The translations under genes and the position numbers were made by a program. From positions 1 to 63,132 of the forward strand of contig JAKFUV010000020.1 in the NCBI GenBank assembly GCA_021732485.1: a stretch of 63,132 bases of DNA, in the 5' to 3' direction. This document shows, one piece after another, positions 16,780 through 25,763 of this stretch. This stretch comes from Hyphomicrobium sp. GTDB lineage: Bacteria; Pseudomonadota; Alphaproteobacteria; Rhizobiales; Hyphomicrobiaceae. A model generated the notes under the pieces. The model did not search any database, was not told the origin of the DNA, and was given only the letters and a program-made list of their open reading frames with translations. Numbering within the stretch: position 1 is the stretch's first letter; each line of letters starts with the position of its first letter.

Positions 16780-19308
16780 ATGAACTTGAACGGGGAATTT
16801 CACCGGGACTTTGACGGCATCGACCGCGCGACCCAGCGGTCGTCGACATTGACGGCATGGCCCACGCAATCCGCCAACGATGAGATCGCGAAACCGGCCG
16901 GCGATTGGAAGCGCACGGTTCTGATCGCCGGCCTCGGCTTGCTGTCGTGGGTCGCGACCTACGTCGGGATGCTCGAACTGATCGAAGCCAACATGGGCGA
17001 CTTGCCGATCATCCATCGCGCGATCATCGGCTTTTCGGTGGCGATGCTGATGATCATGGTCATCTGGCTGCTCGATCAGCTGTTCAAACCGCATCCATTC
17101 ATCACCAAGCTGTTCTATGCGATCGGCTACGTTTTTCTGACGCTGATTTCGGTTGGTTTTGGTTTCGGTTTCTATTGGAAGGTTTTGGAGAGCCGGGGTG
17201 AAGCCTCTCGGTCGGCCGAAAGCGCCGTCAGCCAGGTGCAGAATTCTCTCCAAGTGGCATCGACGCGGCTCGAACAGTTGCAGGCGACGCTGGTGCAGCT
17301 CACGTCCGTCTCGAACGAAAAGGCCGAGATCGAGCGCACCAAGGGAACGTCGTGTCCAAACTCGAAGCCGGGCGATGGCCCGCGCCGCAAGATGCGGGAT
17401 GAGGACGCGCAGCGGTTCACGTTTGCATCAGAATTCGTCAAGGGGCGCGTCGGCGCGGTGAAGGGCGATCTGTCGGCGCTCGACGTCGATCTGCTGAAAA
17501 TCACCACGGCCGATGCGTCGACCTTCGACGCCAAATCCGGCACGCGCAATGAGTTCATGCGGGCGCTTGGCCGCAAATTAGATTTGACGGTGACGGGGTT
17601 CAACGCCTTTCGCACCGATCCGCAATTGCGCCAGATCCGCACTGATCTCGCCGACCGGGCCGAGAGGTCGACGCTGACCGATCAGCGTGGCGCGGCGATC
17701 TCATGCCCAGATGCGCAGTTGCAGACGGTCTTGCGCGGCGTCGTCAAGGCCATCGATCAGTTGCCGGTGCTGAGCAAACCGGAGATCGCGGCGGTCGAAG
17801 GATCGGAAGCAACGATCGAGGCTTTCCGCCGTTTGACGACGACGTTCTACGGTTTGCTGGCGTTCCAGATGCCGCCGTCGGCGGACGAGTTGCGCGAGTT
17901 GCAGAAGCGCGCGGTGCAATCGGTCGAAGGAACCGGCGCGAGCGGGCTGGCGGCTGGGGCGACGCGCGCGGGCGACGCCGAACAAGGCGGATTGTCGAAG
18001 CGCGATTATGTGCCGCTCGCCGTGGCGCTGTTTGTCGATCTGTGCCTGCTGCTCGTGTCGATGGTGCAGCGGCCACACGACCGCCTGAACGGATTGCTGC
18101 CGAAGATGCAGGCCGCCGAACGCGGTCCGATGATTCAAATCCTATCGCGGTTCAACGATATCCATCGCGACCGGCAGGTGCGCGAGAACTTCGAAATCTT
18201 CCGCCATGTCGTCTTCGATATGCACGGAGATTACTACGTGGCCGTGCCGCTCGATGCGCCGCCTCGACTGAACCCTGATCAACGCGAAACGCTGCGCGTC
18301 GAGGCGCAACTGCTGGCGAACCTGTTTGCCAGTTTCGAAAAGGAAAAAATATTCAAGCGGACGATGCTGCCGACAACGTCGAGCATTCAAAAACGGCTGG
18401 CGCGGCAAGGGTCGAAGTTTGCAGGCTCCGAAGCGTTTCGGGTCTACAAGTTCAGCGATGGAGCGTGGTCGGATATCATCCTAGGCGCAGTGATGGGAGC
18501 TGCCCGGCGGATCGAAAACCAGGAACGCGCGACGTCGACGATCGCGGTGCAAGCTGATCGCGCGGCGCATGGCGAACGCGCGACTCAAATCCGCCACGAC
18601 GTTTTGCCGCCCGCGCGCACTGTCGAAACTGAACCGACCGAGCCGACGCTAACGACGGACGCAAGCGCACCCGCATCGGTGTTCACGTCGCCTCGGCGCG
18701 AGAGATCCGCTGCGAGCGGGTCAACGAGCAGCCGCGGACGCGGGGCGTCGCGGGCTGGTCGTCAACCGGCACCGCAGCCGGTCGATCCCGAACATGAAAC
18801 GCGCTTTGGCCCCTATGCGCAGGTGTATCAACCGGCGCCGCCCGCGTTCGCAACTGCGCCGCAAGGGCCGCGCGTGCCGTGGCCCGCGCCGCAGCCGTTG
18901 CCGGAAGCCGAGGTTGAGGTGATCGCCGCCACGGGTCATCGTGGCGGCACTCGCGAGACGTCGTCGGATGAAGCTCGCGTGGTGGCGATGTCCCGTGCTG
19001 TCGAGCCCTCGCTGCCGAGTGATGCAACTCACGAACGGGGCCAAGATCGACAAAGGGCGCACGTGACGCTCAGCCGCGAAACGGCGACGATCACCCTGCC
19101 GGTGAGTGAAGCCGTCTTGCCAGCATCGTTGCAGTCGGCGCTGAGTGGCTTTGCGTCACTGCGCTCGCCAGCCTCGATTGACACCGATACGACACTGCAC
19201 CGTCATAACGAAATTCTAACGTCTCGCCAGGATGCGGCCAATGATGACGACTTTACGGTGAGCGATTTGGCCCTCATCGGCCGCATGGCCCCACCCGCCG
19301 CCGAATAA
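16780..19308 (+). CDS. Large membrane protein with periplasmic coiled-coil, unknown function
   Basis: An 842-aa protein. Three transmembrane helices are visible at about residues 46-68, 77-99 and 109-133. A predicted extracytoplasmic region of about 135-405 begins with a coiled coil (SAVSQVQNSLQVASTRLEQL) and contains only two Cys, in SCPNSK and SCPDAQ, which could form a disulphide. A fourth helix lies at about 410-430 (LAVALFVDLCLLLVSMV). The remaining 410 residues are soluble: a folded part to about 590, then a Pro/Arg/Ser-rich disordered tail. The start ATG 16780 has GGCGGG just upstream. I do not recognise the family. Its position after the divergent PBP suggests it supports that synthase. 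Confidence 0.75.
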   Translation: MNLNGEFHRDFDGIDRATQRSSTLTAWPTQSANDEIAKPAGDWKRTVLIAGLGLLSWVATYVGMLELIEANMGDLPIIHRAIIGFSVAMLMIMVIWLLDQLFKPHPFITKLFYAIGYVFLTLISVGFGFGFYWKVLESRGEASRSAESAVSQVQNSLQVASTRLEQLQATLVQLTSVSNEKAEIERTKGTSCPNSKPGDGPRRKMRDEDAQRFTFASEFVKGRVGAVKGDLSALDVDLLKITTADASTFDAKSGTRNEFMRALGRKLDLTVTGFNAFRTDPQLRQIRTDLADRAERSTLTDQRGAAISCPDAQLQTVLRGVVKAIDQLPVLSKPEIAAVEGSEATIEAFRRLTTTFYGLLAFQMPPSADELRELQKRAVQSVEGTGASGLAAGATRAGDAEQGGLSKRDYVPLAVALFVDLCLLLVSMVQRPHDRLNGLLPKMQAAERGPMIQILSRFNDIHRDRQVRENFEIFRHVVFDMHGDYYVAVPLDAPPRLNPDQRETLRVEAQLLANLFASFEKEKIFKRTMLPTTSSIQKRLARQGSKFAGSEAFRVYKFSDGAWSDIILGAVMGAARRIENQERATSTIAVQADRAAHGERATQIRHDVLPPARTVETEPTEPTLTTDASAPASVFTSPRRERSAASGSTSSRGRGASRAGRQPAPQPVDPEHETRFGPYAQVYQPAPPAFATAPQGPRVPWPAPQPLPEAEVEVIAATGHRGGTRETSSDEARVVAMSRAVEPSLPSDATHERGQDRQRAHVTLSRETATITLPVSEAVLPASLQSALSGFASLRSPASIDTDTTLHRHNEILTSRQDAANDDDFTVSDLALIGRMAPPAAE

Positions 19309-19470
19309 AAAAGCCTTGGATAGAAAGCGCCTTAGGCCCGAGCGTCACAATTCGATCCTGTCCGCAACGCTTGTTTAACATTCTTGGCGGCAAAATAGGC
19401 CCCGCAATGCTAACGGCCGCAGACAGCGAATTTGCTACCTGGGACCTCAGCCTGAATTGGGAATGACCAA

Positions 19471-20046
19471 ATGCGCTTCGATACACCTTCACGACTTGTC
19501 ATGACTTGCCGATCGGAGAAGGAATCGAAGCTTGCAGCGTTTGTGTTGGCCGGATTGACGGCCACTGATGCTCCAGGTGTGGTGACGCTGGTGGCGCGCG
19601 GCACAGATAGCCCTGTGGCGTCGGCACTGGTTGCAGCGTTGGCGCAAGCCGGCCATGGCAATGTCAAGGTTCGCATCGTACTGTTCGATATCGACACCAT
19701 TGTCGAAGATCATGCGGCGGCAACAATTCTCGATGTTGCGGGTGCCGACATTCGCGTACTGCCCGACAGCCGATTTGCAGCCGCGCATGAGCAATTGGTG
19801 CTGGGTAACGCTCGCGTTTGGCTCGGCGACTGCATGCGGCGCGACCCGGCTAAACGCGATGCCTTCGCCGTCTTCCATGACGCTAATGTCCCAGCCGCGC
19901 AGCACGCCGCACAATCATTCGCCAAGCTCTGGGCCGTCGCGAAACCCCTGAAACGCTCGGTCCGCCGCACCATGGCGCCGCAAGCCCTCATCGCCGGCCA
20001 GCAGGTCACCGACACATCCACCGATCTTCCCTCGCGGCGCGGCTGA
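19471..20046 (+). CDS. Small protein resembling a degenerate phospholipase D half-domain
   Basis: A 191-aa soluble protein with GGGA about 9 nt before the ATG. The central strand-helix pattern ends in GADIRVLPDSRFAAAHEQLV, then LGNARVWLGDC, and later AQSFAKLWAVAKPL. This order (GVxVRVL, HxK, GSxN, FxxLWxxA) mirrors the C-terminal half of PLD-superfamily proteins. Here the HxK Lys is Gln and the GSxN block is GDCM, so hydrolase activity is unlikely. The PLD resemblance is my inference. It follows the coiled-coil membrane protein on the same strand 162 bp downstream and ends at a strong terminator. Confidence 0.6.
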   Translation: MRFDTPSRLVMTCRSEKESKLAAFVLAGLTATDAPGVVTLVARGTDSPVASALVAALAQAGHGNVKVRIVLFDIDTIVEDHAAATILDVAGADIRVLPDSRFAAAHEQLVLGNARVWLGDCMRRDPAKRDAFAVFHDANVPAAQHAAQSFAKLWAVAKPLKRSVRRTMAPQALIAGQQVTDTSTDLPSRRG

Positions 20047-20101
20047 AAGACCGCGCAAGGCGACGGTTAATTTTTCACCGACACAACGTGAGCCGTTGCA
20101 A

Positions 20102-20133
20102 GGCCGGGCATTCTTTGCCCGGCCGTTTTTTTT
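20102..20133 (+). terminator. Rho-independent terminator
   Basis: The stem GGCCGGGCA/TGCCCGGCC with a short loop is followed by a run of nine T (20125-20133). It closes the transcript that ends with the PLD-like gene (stop at 20046) and separates it from the alpha-2-macroglobulin gene. Confidence 0.92.
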
Positions 20134-20379
20134 CGCGCGAAGTTATCCCCGGGCCTGGACGCCATGATAATTTGGCACATGACCGCAACAAGGCCCGCGA
20201 TGAGGACGGAAAAAGCAGCAAGACCAGGCAACAGGAGACAAATCGCAAATTACCGCCGCCGTTCGGCCGTTCCGCTTTGATGGGCTATTCGGCAGTGCGG
20301 AACGGCTCGATACTGCCCGACACTGCCAAGACCTGACCCGCGCTTTGCCCGGGCAGCCAATTTTTTGGGATCGACAGCC

Positions 20380-23300
20380 ATGCATTTTCTCGCCCGCCTC
20401 GCGCTCAGTTCGATGTTCGCTTTGACCGCGGCCTTGCCAGGGCTCGCAAGCGAGAAGGGCTTTTCGCACCAGGGCGTCGCCGCCGATGCCAAACGCTACG
20501 AGACTTATCTGAAATCATCGTGGAGGGCCGACGGCAAAGCGGCGGCAAGCCTCAAGGCTGAGGCCGACAAACTTTTCGCAACGGATGCCCGCGCCGCGTC
20601 GCGGTTGCTGGCCAATGTCGTCGCCGGTAATGGCACGGATGCAAGCGCCTGGACGCGGCTCGCCGAGGCCCTCCTCGCCATTAAAGCCGATCCGGAAAAA
20701 TCCGAGCGCTACGATCTGCCGGTGCACGCGTCAGGCGCGGCCTATCGCGGCTATGAATTGGCGAAGGACAAGGACTCCAAGGCGAAGGCGCTGTTCGTGC
20801 TTGGCCAAGCGCTGGAGCGGCGGTCGTACTGGCGCCCCGCGATCGACGCGCTACGCCTGAGCATGGAGATGGCCGACAGCCAGCCGACGCGGGAAGCCTA
20901 CGACCGGCTGCGCGCTGAGCACGGCTTTCGCATGATCGATTACAAGACGGATAACGATTTGGCGTCGCCGCGCGTTTGCCTGCAATTTTCCGAGGATCTG
21001 TCGCGCACGCAAAGCGATGTCGCGAAGTTCGTGTCGCTCAACGGCGCAGATCCCCAGCAGTTGGTGCAGGAAGGCGATCAACTTTGTTTGGAGGGGTTGA
21101 AGCACGGCGAGCGTTATCAAGTACAACTGCGCGCCGGCTTGCCGTCCGATGTCGGCGAGACGCTGAATAAAGCCGCCGATCTCGCGCTCTATGTGCCGGA
21201 CCGTTCGGCGCAGGTGCGCTTCACCGGCAAGGCCTACGTGCTGCCGAGCCGTGGCCAGCAGGGTATTCCGGTGGTGACGACGAACACGTCGAAGATTGCC
21301 GTCAAGGTGTTCCGCATCGGCGATCGTAATTTGGCGGCGACGCTCCAGGCCGGCGATACGCAGCGGCAATTGTCGGATTATGAAATCGACAACATCCGTG
21401 ATCGTTCAGGGATTAAGGTGTTCGATGGCGACATGGATATCGCCTCGAAGCTCAACGAGGATGTCACGACAGCCGTGCCGGTGACGGATGCGACGGGCAA
21501 ACTCGAGCCCGGCGCCTATGTGATGGTCGCCAAGCCGACGGAAAAATCAAAAGATGACAGCGGCCAACTGGCGACGCAGTGGTTCATCGTTTCGGATTTG
21601 GGACTGACAGCGTTTTCCGGCAATGACGGCGTGCATGCGTTCGTGCGCTCGCTGGCCGATGCGACGCCGGTCGCCGAAACGCGCGTCAAGCTGGTGGCTC
21701 GCAACAACGAAGTTCTCGCCACCGCAACAACCGACGCCAAGGGCTACGCACACTTCGACAAGGCGCTGAGCCGGGGCGACGGCGGCATGCAGCCGTCCGT
21801 GCTGGTGGCGGAAAAGGGCGATGGCGAATACGCGTTTCTCGATTTGACGCTGAACGCGTTCGATCTGTCGGATCGCGGCGTCAAGGGCCGTGACGCGGCT
21901 GGCCCGATCGACGCCTACGTCTATACCGAGCGCGGCGTCTATCGCGGCGGCGAAGAGGTGAGCGTGACCGCCCTCGTGCGCGATCAACTCGGCAAAGCTG
22001 CAACGTTGCCGACGACGCTGATTGTATCGCGCCCCGATGGCGTCGAGCACACGCGCTACGTCATGAACGATCAGGGTCTCGGCGGCCGGGCTCTCACCGT
22101 GCCGCTCGCCAAGACGGCAATGACGGGGACGTGGCGGCTGTGGCTGCACACCGATCCGAAGGCGCCGGCGATTGCCGAGCGGGCGTTCCTGGTCGAGGAT
22201 TTCGTGCCCGAACGCCTCGACATGACAATTGCGGCGACGGTGCCGGCACTGACGCCCGAAGCTCGCCAGACCATCACGGCCGATGGCCGCTATCTGTACG
22301 GGCCACCCGCAGGCGGTCTTGGCCTTGAAGGCGAAATCACCGTCCGGCTCGCGAACAAAGACGTGCCGGGATACGCCGGTTACACGTTTGGTCAATCGGA
22401 TGAACTCATAAATCCGGTGCGCCAGCCACTGGAAGCCGGCCTGTTGACCGACAAGGATGGCAAAGCCGCCATTCCGGTCACGCTGCCGGCGATCCCGAAA
22501 ACGGCGCGGCCGCTCGAAGCCGATGTCATCGTCAAGCTGCTGGAGGCCGGCGGCCGCTCGATCGAACGCAAGCTGACGTTGCCGGTGGACGTGAAGCAGC
22601 CGCGCATCGGCATCAAGCCGCTGTTTGCTGGCGCCAATGCGATCGAAAATCAGGATGCAGCTTTTGAAGTCGTGCTGCTGGACCGTGATGGCAAACCGCA
22701 GGCGAGCGATAAAATCGCTTGGACGCTGACCCGCATCGACACGAATTGGCAATGGTACAAACGTGACGGCAACTGGTCGTACGATGCCGTGACCGTGAAG
22801 CGCAAAGTCGGCGATGGCACCGTGACGACGACGGTTGAGGCAGTAGCAAAAATTACGCAGCCCGTTGCCTGGGGTCGCTACCGCCTCGATGTGGCGTCGA
22901 CCGAGGCCGATGGACCAGCCTCCAGCTACACGTTCAACGCCGGGTGGTACACGACGGGCGAAGCCGTCGACAGCCCCGAACAGCTCGATGTTGCGCTCGA
23001 TAAAGCGGGCTACGCAGCCGGTGAAACGGCGAAGCTGCGCGTGTCGTCGAAGCAAGGCGGCACGGCGCTGATCAGCGTGCTCGGCAACGGCGTCTACGAT
23101 ATGCGCGAAGTCGCGATCGGCAAGGGCAGCAGCGAAGTCGACATCACTGTCGGCGATACCTGGGGTCCCGGCGCCTACGTGACGGCGCTGCTCTATCGGC
23201 CGATGGTCGAGGCCGAAAAGCGCATGCCGGGCCGGGCCATCGGCATTACGTGGCTCGCCGTCGACCAATCGGCGCGCGAACTCAAGATCGCAATGACGCT

Positions 23301-25758
23301 GCCGGAGAAAGTCAAATCAGCGTCGAAGATTTCGGTGCCGGTGAAAGTTTCGGGCCTGGCTGCTGGCGAGGATGCGCGCATCACCGTCGCGGCGGTCGAT
23401 CTTGGCATCCTCAATCTGACGCGCTTTGAAACGCCGGCGCCTGAAGCCTGGTTCAACGCCCAGCAGAAGCTGTCGTTTGAGATCCGCGACTTCTACGGCC
23501 GCCTGATCGACGGCATGCGCGCCAATCGTGGCAAGCTGAAATCGGGCGGCGATGGTAGCGGCCCGGTGATGCAGGGCAATCCGACGGTCGAGACGGTGGT
23601 GTCGCTATATTCCGGCATCATCAAAGTTGGGCCAGACGGCACCGCGAACGTCGAATTCGAATTGCCGGACTTCAACGGCACGGTGCGGATCATGGCGGTC
23701 GCCTGGAGCGCCGATAAACTCGGCCATGCGCAAACCGACCTGATCGTGCGCGATGCGGTAGCTTTGACGGTATCGGCACCGCGCTTTCTGACGCTCGGCG
23801 ACGAGGTTGATCTTGGCTTCGATGTGCACAACATCGACGGGCCGGATGGCGCCTACGACTTGGCTTTGTCGCAGAAGCAGGGCGATGCGTCGGCTGAACG
23901 TTTGACCGCGCTCAGCGACGCCACGCTCAACCTCAAGACCGGCGCGCGCACGACGCAACGCATGCGCTTCAAGCCGAAAGACATCGGATCGCTGACGCTG
24001 CAGGTGGCTGTGAAAGGGCCGAACGATATCGCCATCAAACGCGACATGACATTCGACGTGCTGCCGCCGGGCGGCGACATCAAACGCACGACGATCTCGT
24101 CGCTGAAGGCTGGCGGCAAGCTAACGCTGTCGCGCGATCTGGTGCAGGACATGATCGCATCGCGTACGCGCATCAATCTGTCGGTCGGGCCAGCTGCACG
24201 TCTCGACGTGCCGAGCCTGCTGACGCAGCTCGATCGATATCCGTACGGCTGCGCCGAGCAGACCGTGTCGCGGGCGTTGCCGCTCGTCTATGCCAACGCC
24301 GTTGCCGCGCAAATCGGCATGGGCGAAGACAAGGCGCTCAAGGATCGCGTGCAGGCCGCCGTCAACCGCGTGTTCGAAATGCAGGATTCATCCGGCGCGT
24401 TTGGCGTCTGGGGTCCATCGAACGGCGACATGTGGCTGACATCATACGTCACCGACTTCCTGACGCGTGCCAAGGAGAACGGCGCTATCGTACCGAAGGA
24501 AGGCTATAACCGCGCGCTCGAACGGTTGGCGAACTTCTTGAGTTATGCCGACGATTTCGAAAAGGGCGGCGAAGATCGCGCTTATGCGATCTATGTCTTG
24601 GCACGCAATGCGCGGGCTCCGATCGGTGAGTTGCGTTATTACGCCGACACGCGCATCGACCGGTTCTCGACGCCTCTGGCTAAAGCCCAGATTGGTGCCG
24701 CACTGGCGATGATGGGTGATAAGGAGCGCGCCGAACGTGCGTTTGCGTCAGCGCTTGCAAGCATGGGTGATGCAGCGGCGGACACCGGCTATCGCGGCGA
24801 CTACGGCTCGACGTTGCGCGATGGCGCGGCGCTGGTGGCGCTCGCGGCTGAAACCGGCATCGGCAAAGCCGAGACGCCGAAGCTCGCCAGCGTCATCGCC
24901 AAGGCCTACGAGACGCGCAGTTATACCTCGACGCAAGAACAGGCCTGGTTGCTACTTGCAGCCAAGGCGCTGAACGACGAGGTCAAGACGACGACGCTGT
25001 CGATCGATGGCAAGCCGGTCTCAGGACCGGTGCTGCGGTCGCTTGTTCCGGCTGATCTCGAAAACGGCGTGCTGACGATCACCAACTCGGGCGAAGCTGC
25101 AACCGACGCCGTGATTTCGGTGATCGGCGCGGCGCTGACACCGGAGCCGGCGACGTCGAAGGGCTTCAAAATAGACCGCAGCGCTTACACACTCGATGGC
25201 AAGACGGTCGATCTCAAGAGCCTCAGCGGCGGAAAGGCCGAGGTGCGCCAGAACGATCGCTTCGTCATGGTCGTCAAGATCCAATCGGACGAAGCAGGCG
25301 GCCGGGTGATGGTGGTCGATCGTTTGCCGGCGGGCTTCGAAATCGAAAACCCACGACTGGTGGCGAGCGGATCTATTTCCGGTCTCAACTGGCTGAAGTC
25401 GACGGTTGAGCCCGAGCACAGCGAATTCCGCGATGACCGGTTCGTAGCGGCGTTCAACTTCTCGGCAGCCAACGCGCGCAACGAAGGTGACGCGTCGTCA
25501 GAACAGGCGACCGAGGGTGCGGCGGTTGAAAGCGATGACGCGGCAGCGGGTGAAGCAGATGCGGCGAGCGTAGCGGATGCGGCAACCGCGATCGGGGGTG
25601 CAACTCCCCCAGCCTTGACGGCGACGGTGGCGTATATCGTGCGGGCTGTGACGCCCGGCACCTTCGTGCATCCAGCCGCAACGGTCGAGGATATGTATCG
25701 CCCCGAACGGTATGCACGGACGGCTGCTGGCACGCTCACGGTCGGCGTGAAGGAGTAA
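20380..25758 (+). CDS. Bacterial alpha-2-macroglobulin (thioester protease inhibitor)
   Basis: A 1792-aa periplasmic protein that traps attacking proteases through a reactive thioester. The Sec signal peptide MHFLARLALSSMFALTAALP ends near GLASEKG; I see no lipobox, unlike E. coli YfhM. The first 130 residues form a TPR/Sel1-like helical N-terminal extension. MG-type beta domains follow, then the thioester motif Y-G-C1291-A-E-Q and the alpha-helical thioester domain after it. The start is ATG 20380; the frame opens five codons earlier. The stop is 5 bp before pbpC, whose ribosome-binding site lies at this stop. A2M and PBP1C genes are frequent neighbours, thought to defend and repair the cell wall. 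Confidence 0.95.
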   Translation: MHFLARLALSSMFALTAALPGLASEKGFSHQGVAADAKRYETYLKSSWRADGKAAASLKAEADKLFATDARAASRLLANVVAGNGTDASAWTRLAEALLAIKADPEKSERYDLPVHASGAAYRGYELAKDKDSKAKALFVLGQALERRSYWRPAIDALRLSMEMADSQPTREAYDRLRAEHGFRMIDYKTDNDLASPRVCLQFSEDLSRTQSDVAKFVSLNGADPQQLVQEGDQLCLEGLKHGERYQVQLRAGLPSDVGETLNKAADLALYVPDRSAQVRFTGKAYVLPSRGQQGIPVVTTNTSKIAVKVFRIGDRNLAATLQAGDTQRQLSDYEIDNIRDRSGIKVFDGDMDIASKLNEDVTTAVPVTDATGKLEPGAYVMVAKPTEKSKDDSGQLATQWFIVSDLGLTAFSGNDGVHAFVRSLADATPVAETRVKLVARNNEVLATATTDAKGYAHFDKALSRGDGGMQPSVLVAEKGDGEYAFLDLTLNAFDLSDRGVKGRDAAGPIDAYVYTERGVYRGGEEVSVTALVRDQLGKAATLPTTLIVSRPDGVEHTRYVMNDQGLGGRALTVPLAKTAMTGTWRLWLHTDPKAPAIAERAFLVEDFVPERLDMTIAATVPALTPEARQTITADGRYLYGPPAGGLGLEGEITVRLANKDVPGYAGYTFGQSDELINPVRQPLEAGLLTDKDGKAAIPVTLPAIPKTARPLEADVIVKLLEAGGRSIERKLTLPVDVKQPRIGIKPLFAGANAIENQDAAFEVVLLDRDGKPQASDKIAWTLTRIDTNWQWYKRDGNWSYDAVTVKRKVGDGTVTTTVEAVAKITQPVAWGRYRLDVASTEADGPASSYTFNAGWYTTGEAVDSPEQLDVALDKAGYAAGETAKLRVSSKQGGTALISVLGNGVYDMREVAIGKGSSEVDITVGDTWGPGAYVTALLYRPMVEAEKRMPGRAIGITWLAVDQSARELKIAMTLPEKVKSASKISVPVKVSGLAAGEDARITVAAVDLGILNLTRFETPAPEAWFNAQQKLSFEIRDFYGRLIDGMRANRGKLKSGGDGSGPVMQGNPTVETVVSLYSGIIKVGPDGTANVEFELPDFNGTVRIMAVAWSADKLGHAQTDLIVRDAVALTVSAPRFLTLGDEVDLGFDVHNIDGPDGAYDLALSQKQGDASAERLTALSDATLNLKTGARTTQRMRFKPKDIGSLTLQVAVKGPNDIAIKRDMTFDVLPPGGDIKRTTISSLKAGGKLTLSRDLVQDMIASRTRINLSVGPAARLDVPSLLTQLDRYPYGCAEQTVSRALPLVYANAVAAQIGMGEDKALKDRVQAAVNRVFEMQDSSGAFGVWGPSNGDMWLTSYVTDFLTRAKENGAIVPKEGYNRALERLANFLSYADDFEKGGEDRAYAIYVLARNARAPIGELRYYADTRIDRFSTPLAKAQIGAALAMMGDKERAERAFASALASMGDAAADTGYRGDYGSTLRDGAALVALAAETGIGKAETPKLASVIAKAYETRSYTSTQEQAWLLLAAKALNDEVKTTTLSIDGKPVSGPVLRSLVPADLENGVLTITNSGEAATDAVISVIGAALTPEPATSKGFKIDRSAYTLDGKTVDLKSLSGGKAEVRQNDRFVMVVKIQSDEAGGRVMVVDRLPAGFEIENPRLVASGSISGLNWLKSTVEPEHSEFRDDRFVAAFNFSAANARNEGDASSEQATEGAAVESDDAAAGEADAASVADAATAIGGATPPALTATVAYIVRAVTPGTFVHPAATVEDMYRPERYARTAAGTLTVGVKE

Positions 25759-25763
25759 CGACG

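Noticed and set aside
15062..16858. 598-codon minus-strand open frame opposite the divergent PBP
   Set aside because: It covers the catalytic SxxK, SxN and KTG motifs of the sense gene; Arg-rich composition and no ribosome-binding site.
21547..23268. 573-codon minus-strand open frame inside the alpha-2-macroglobulin gene
   Set aside because: It is a shadow of a recognised protein; no conserved motif in its translation.
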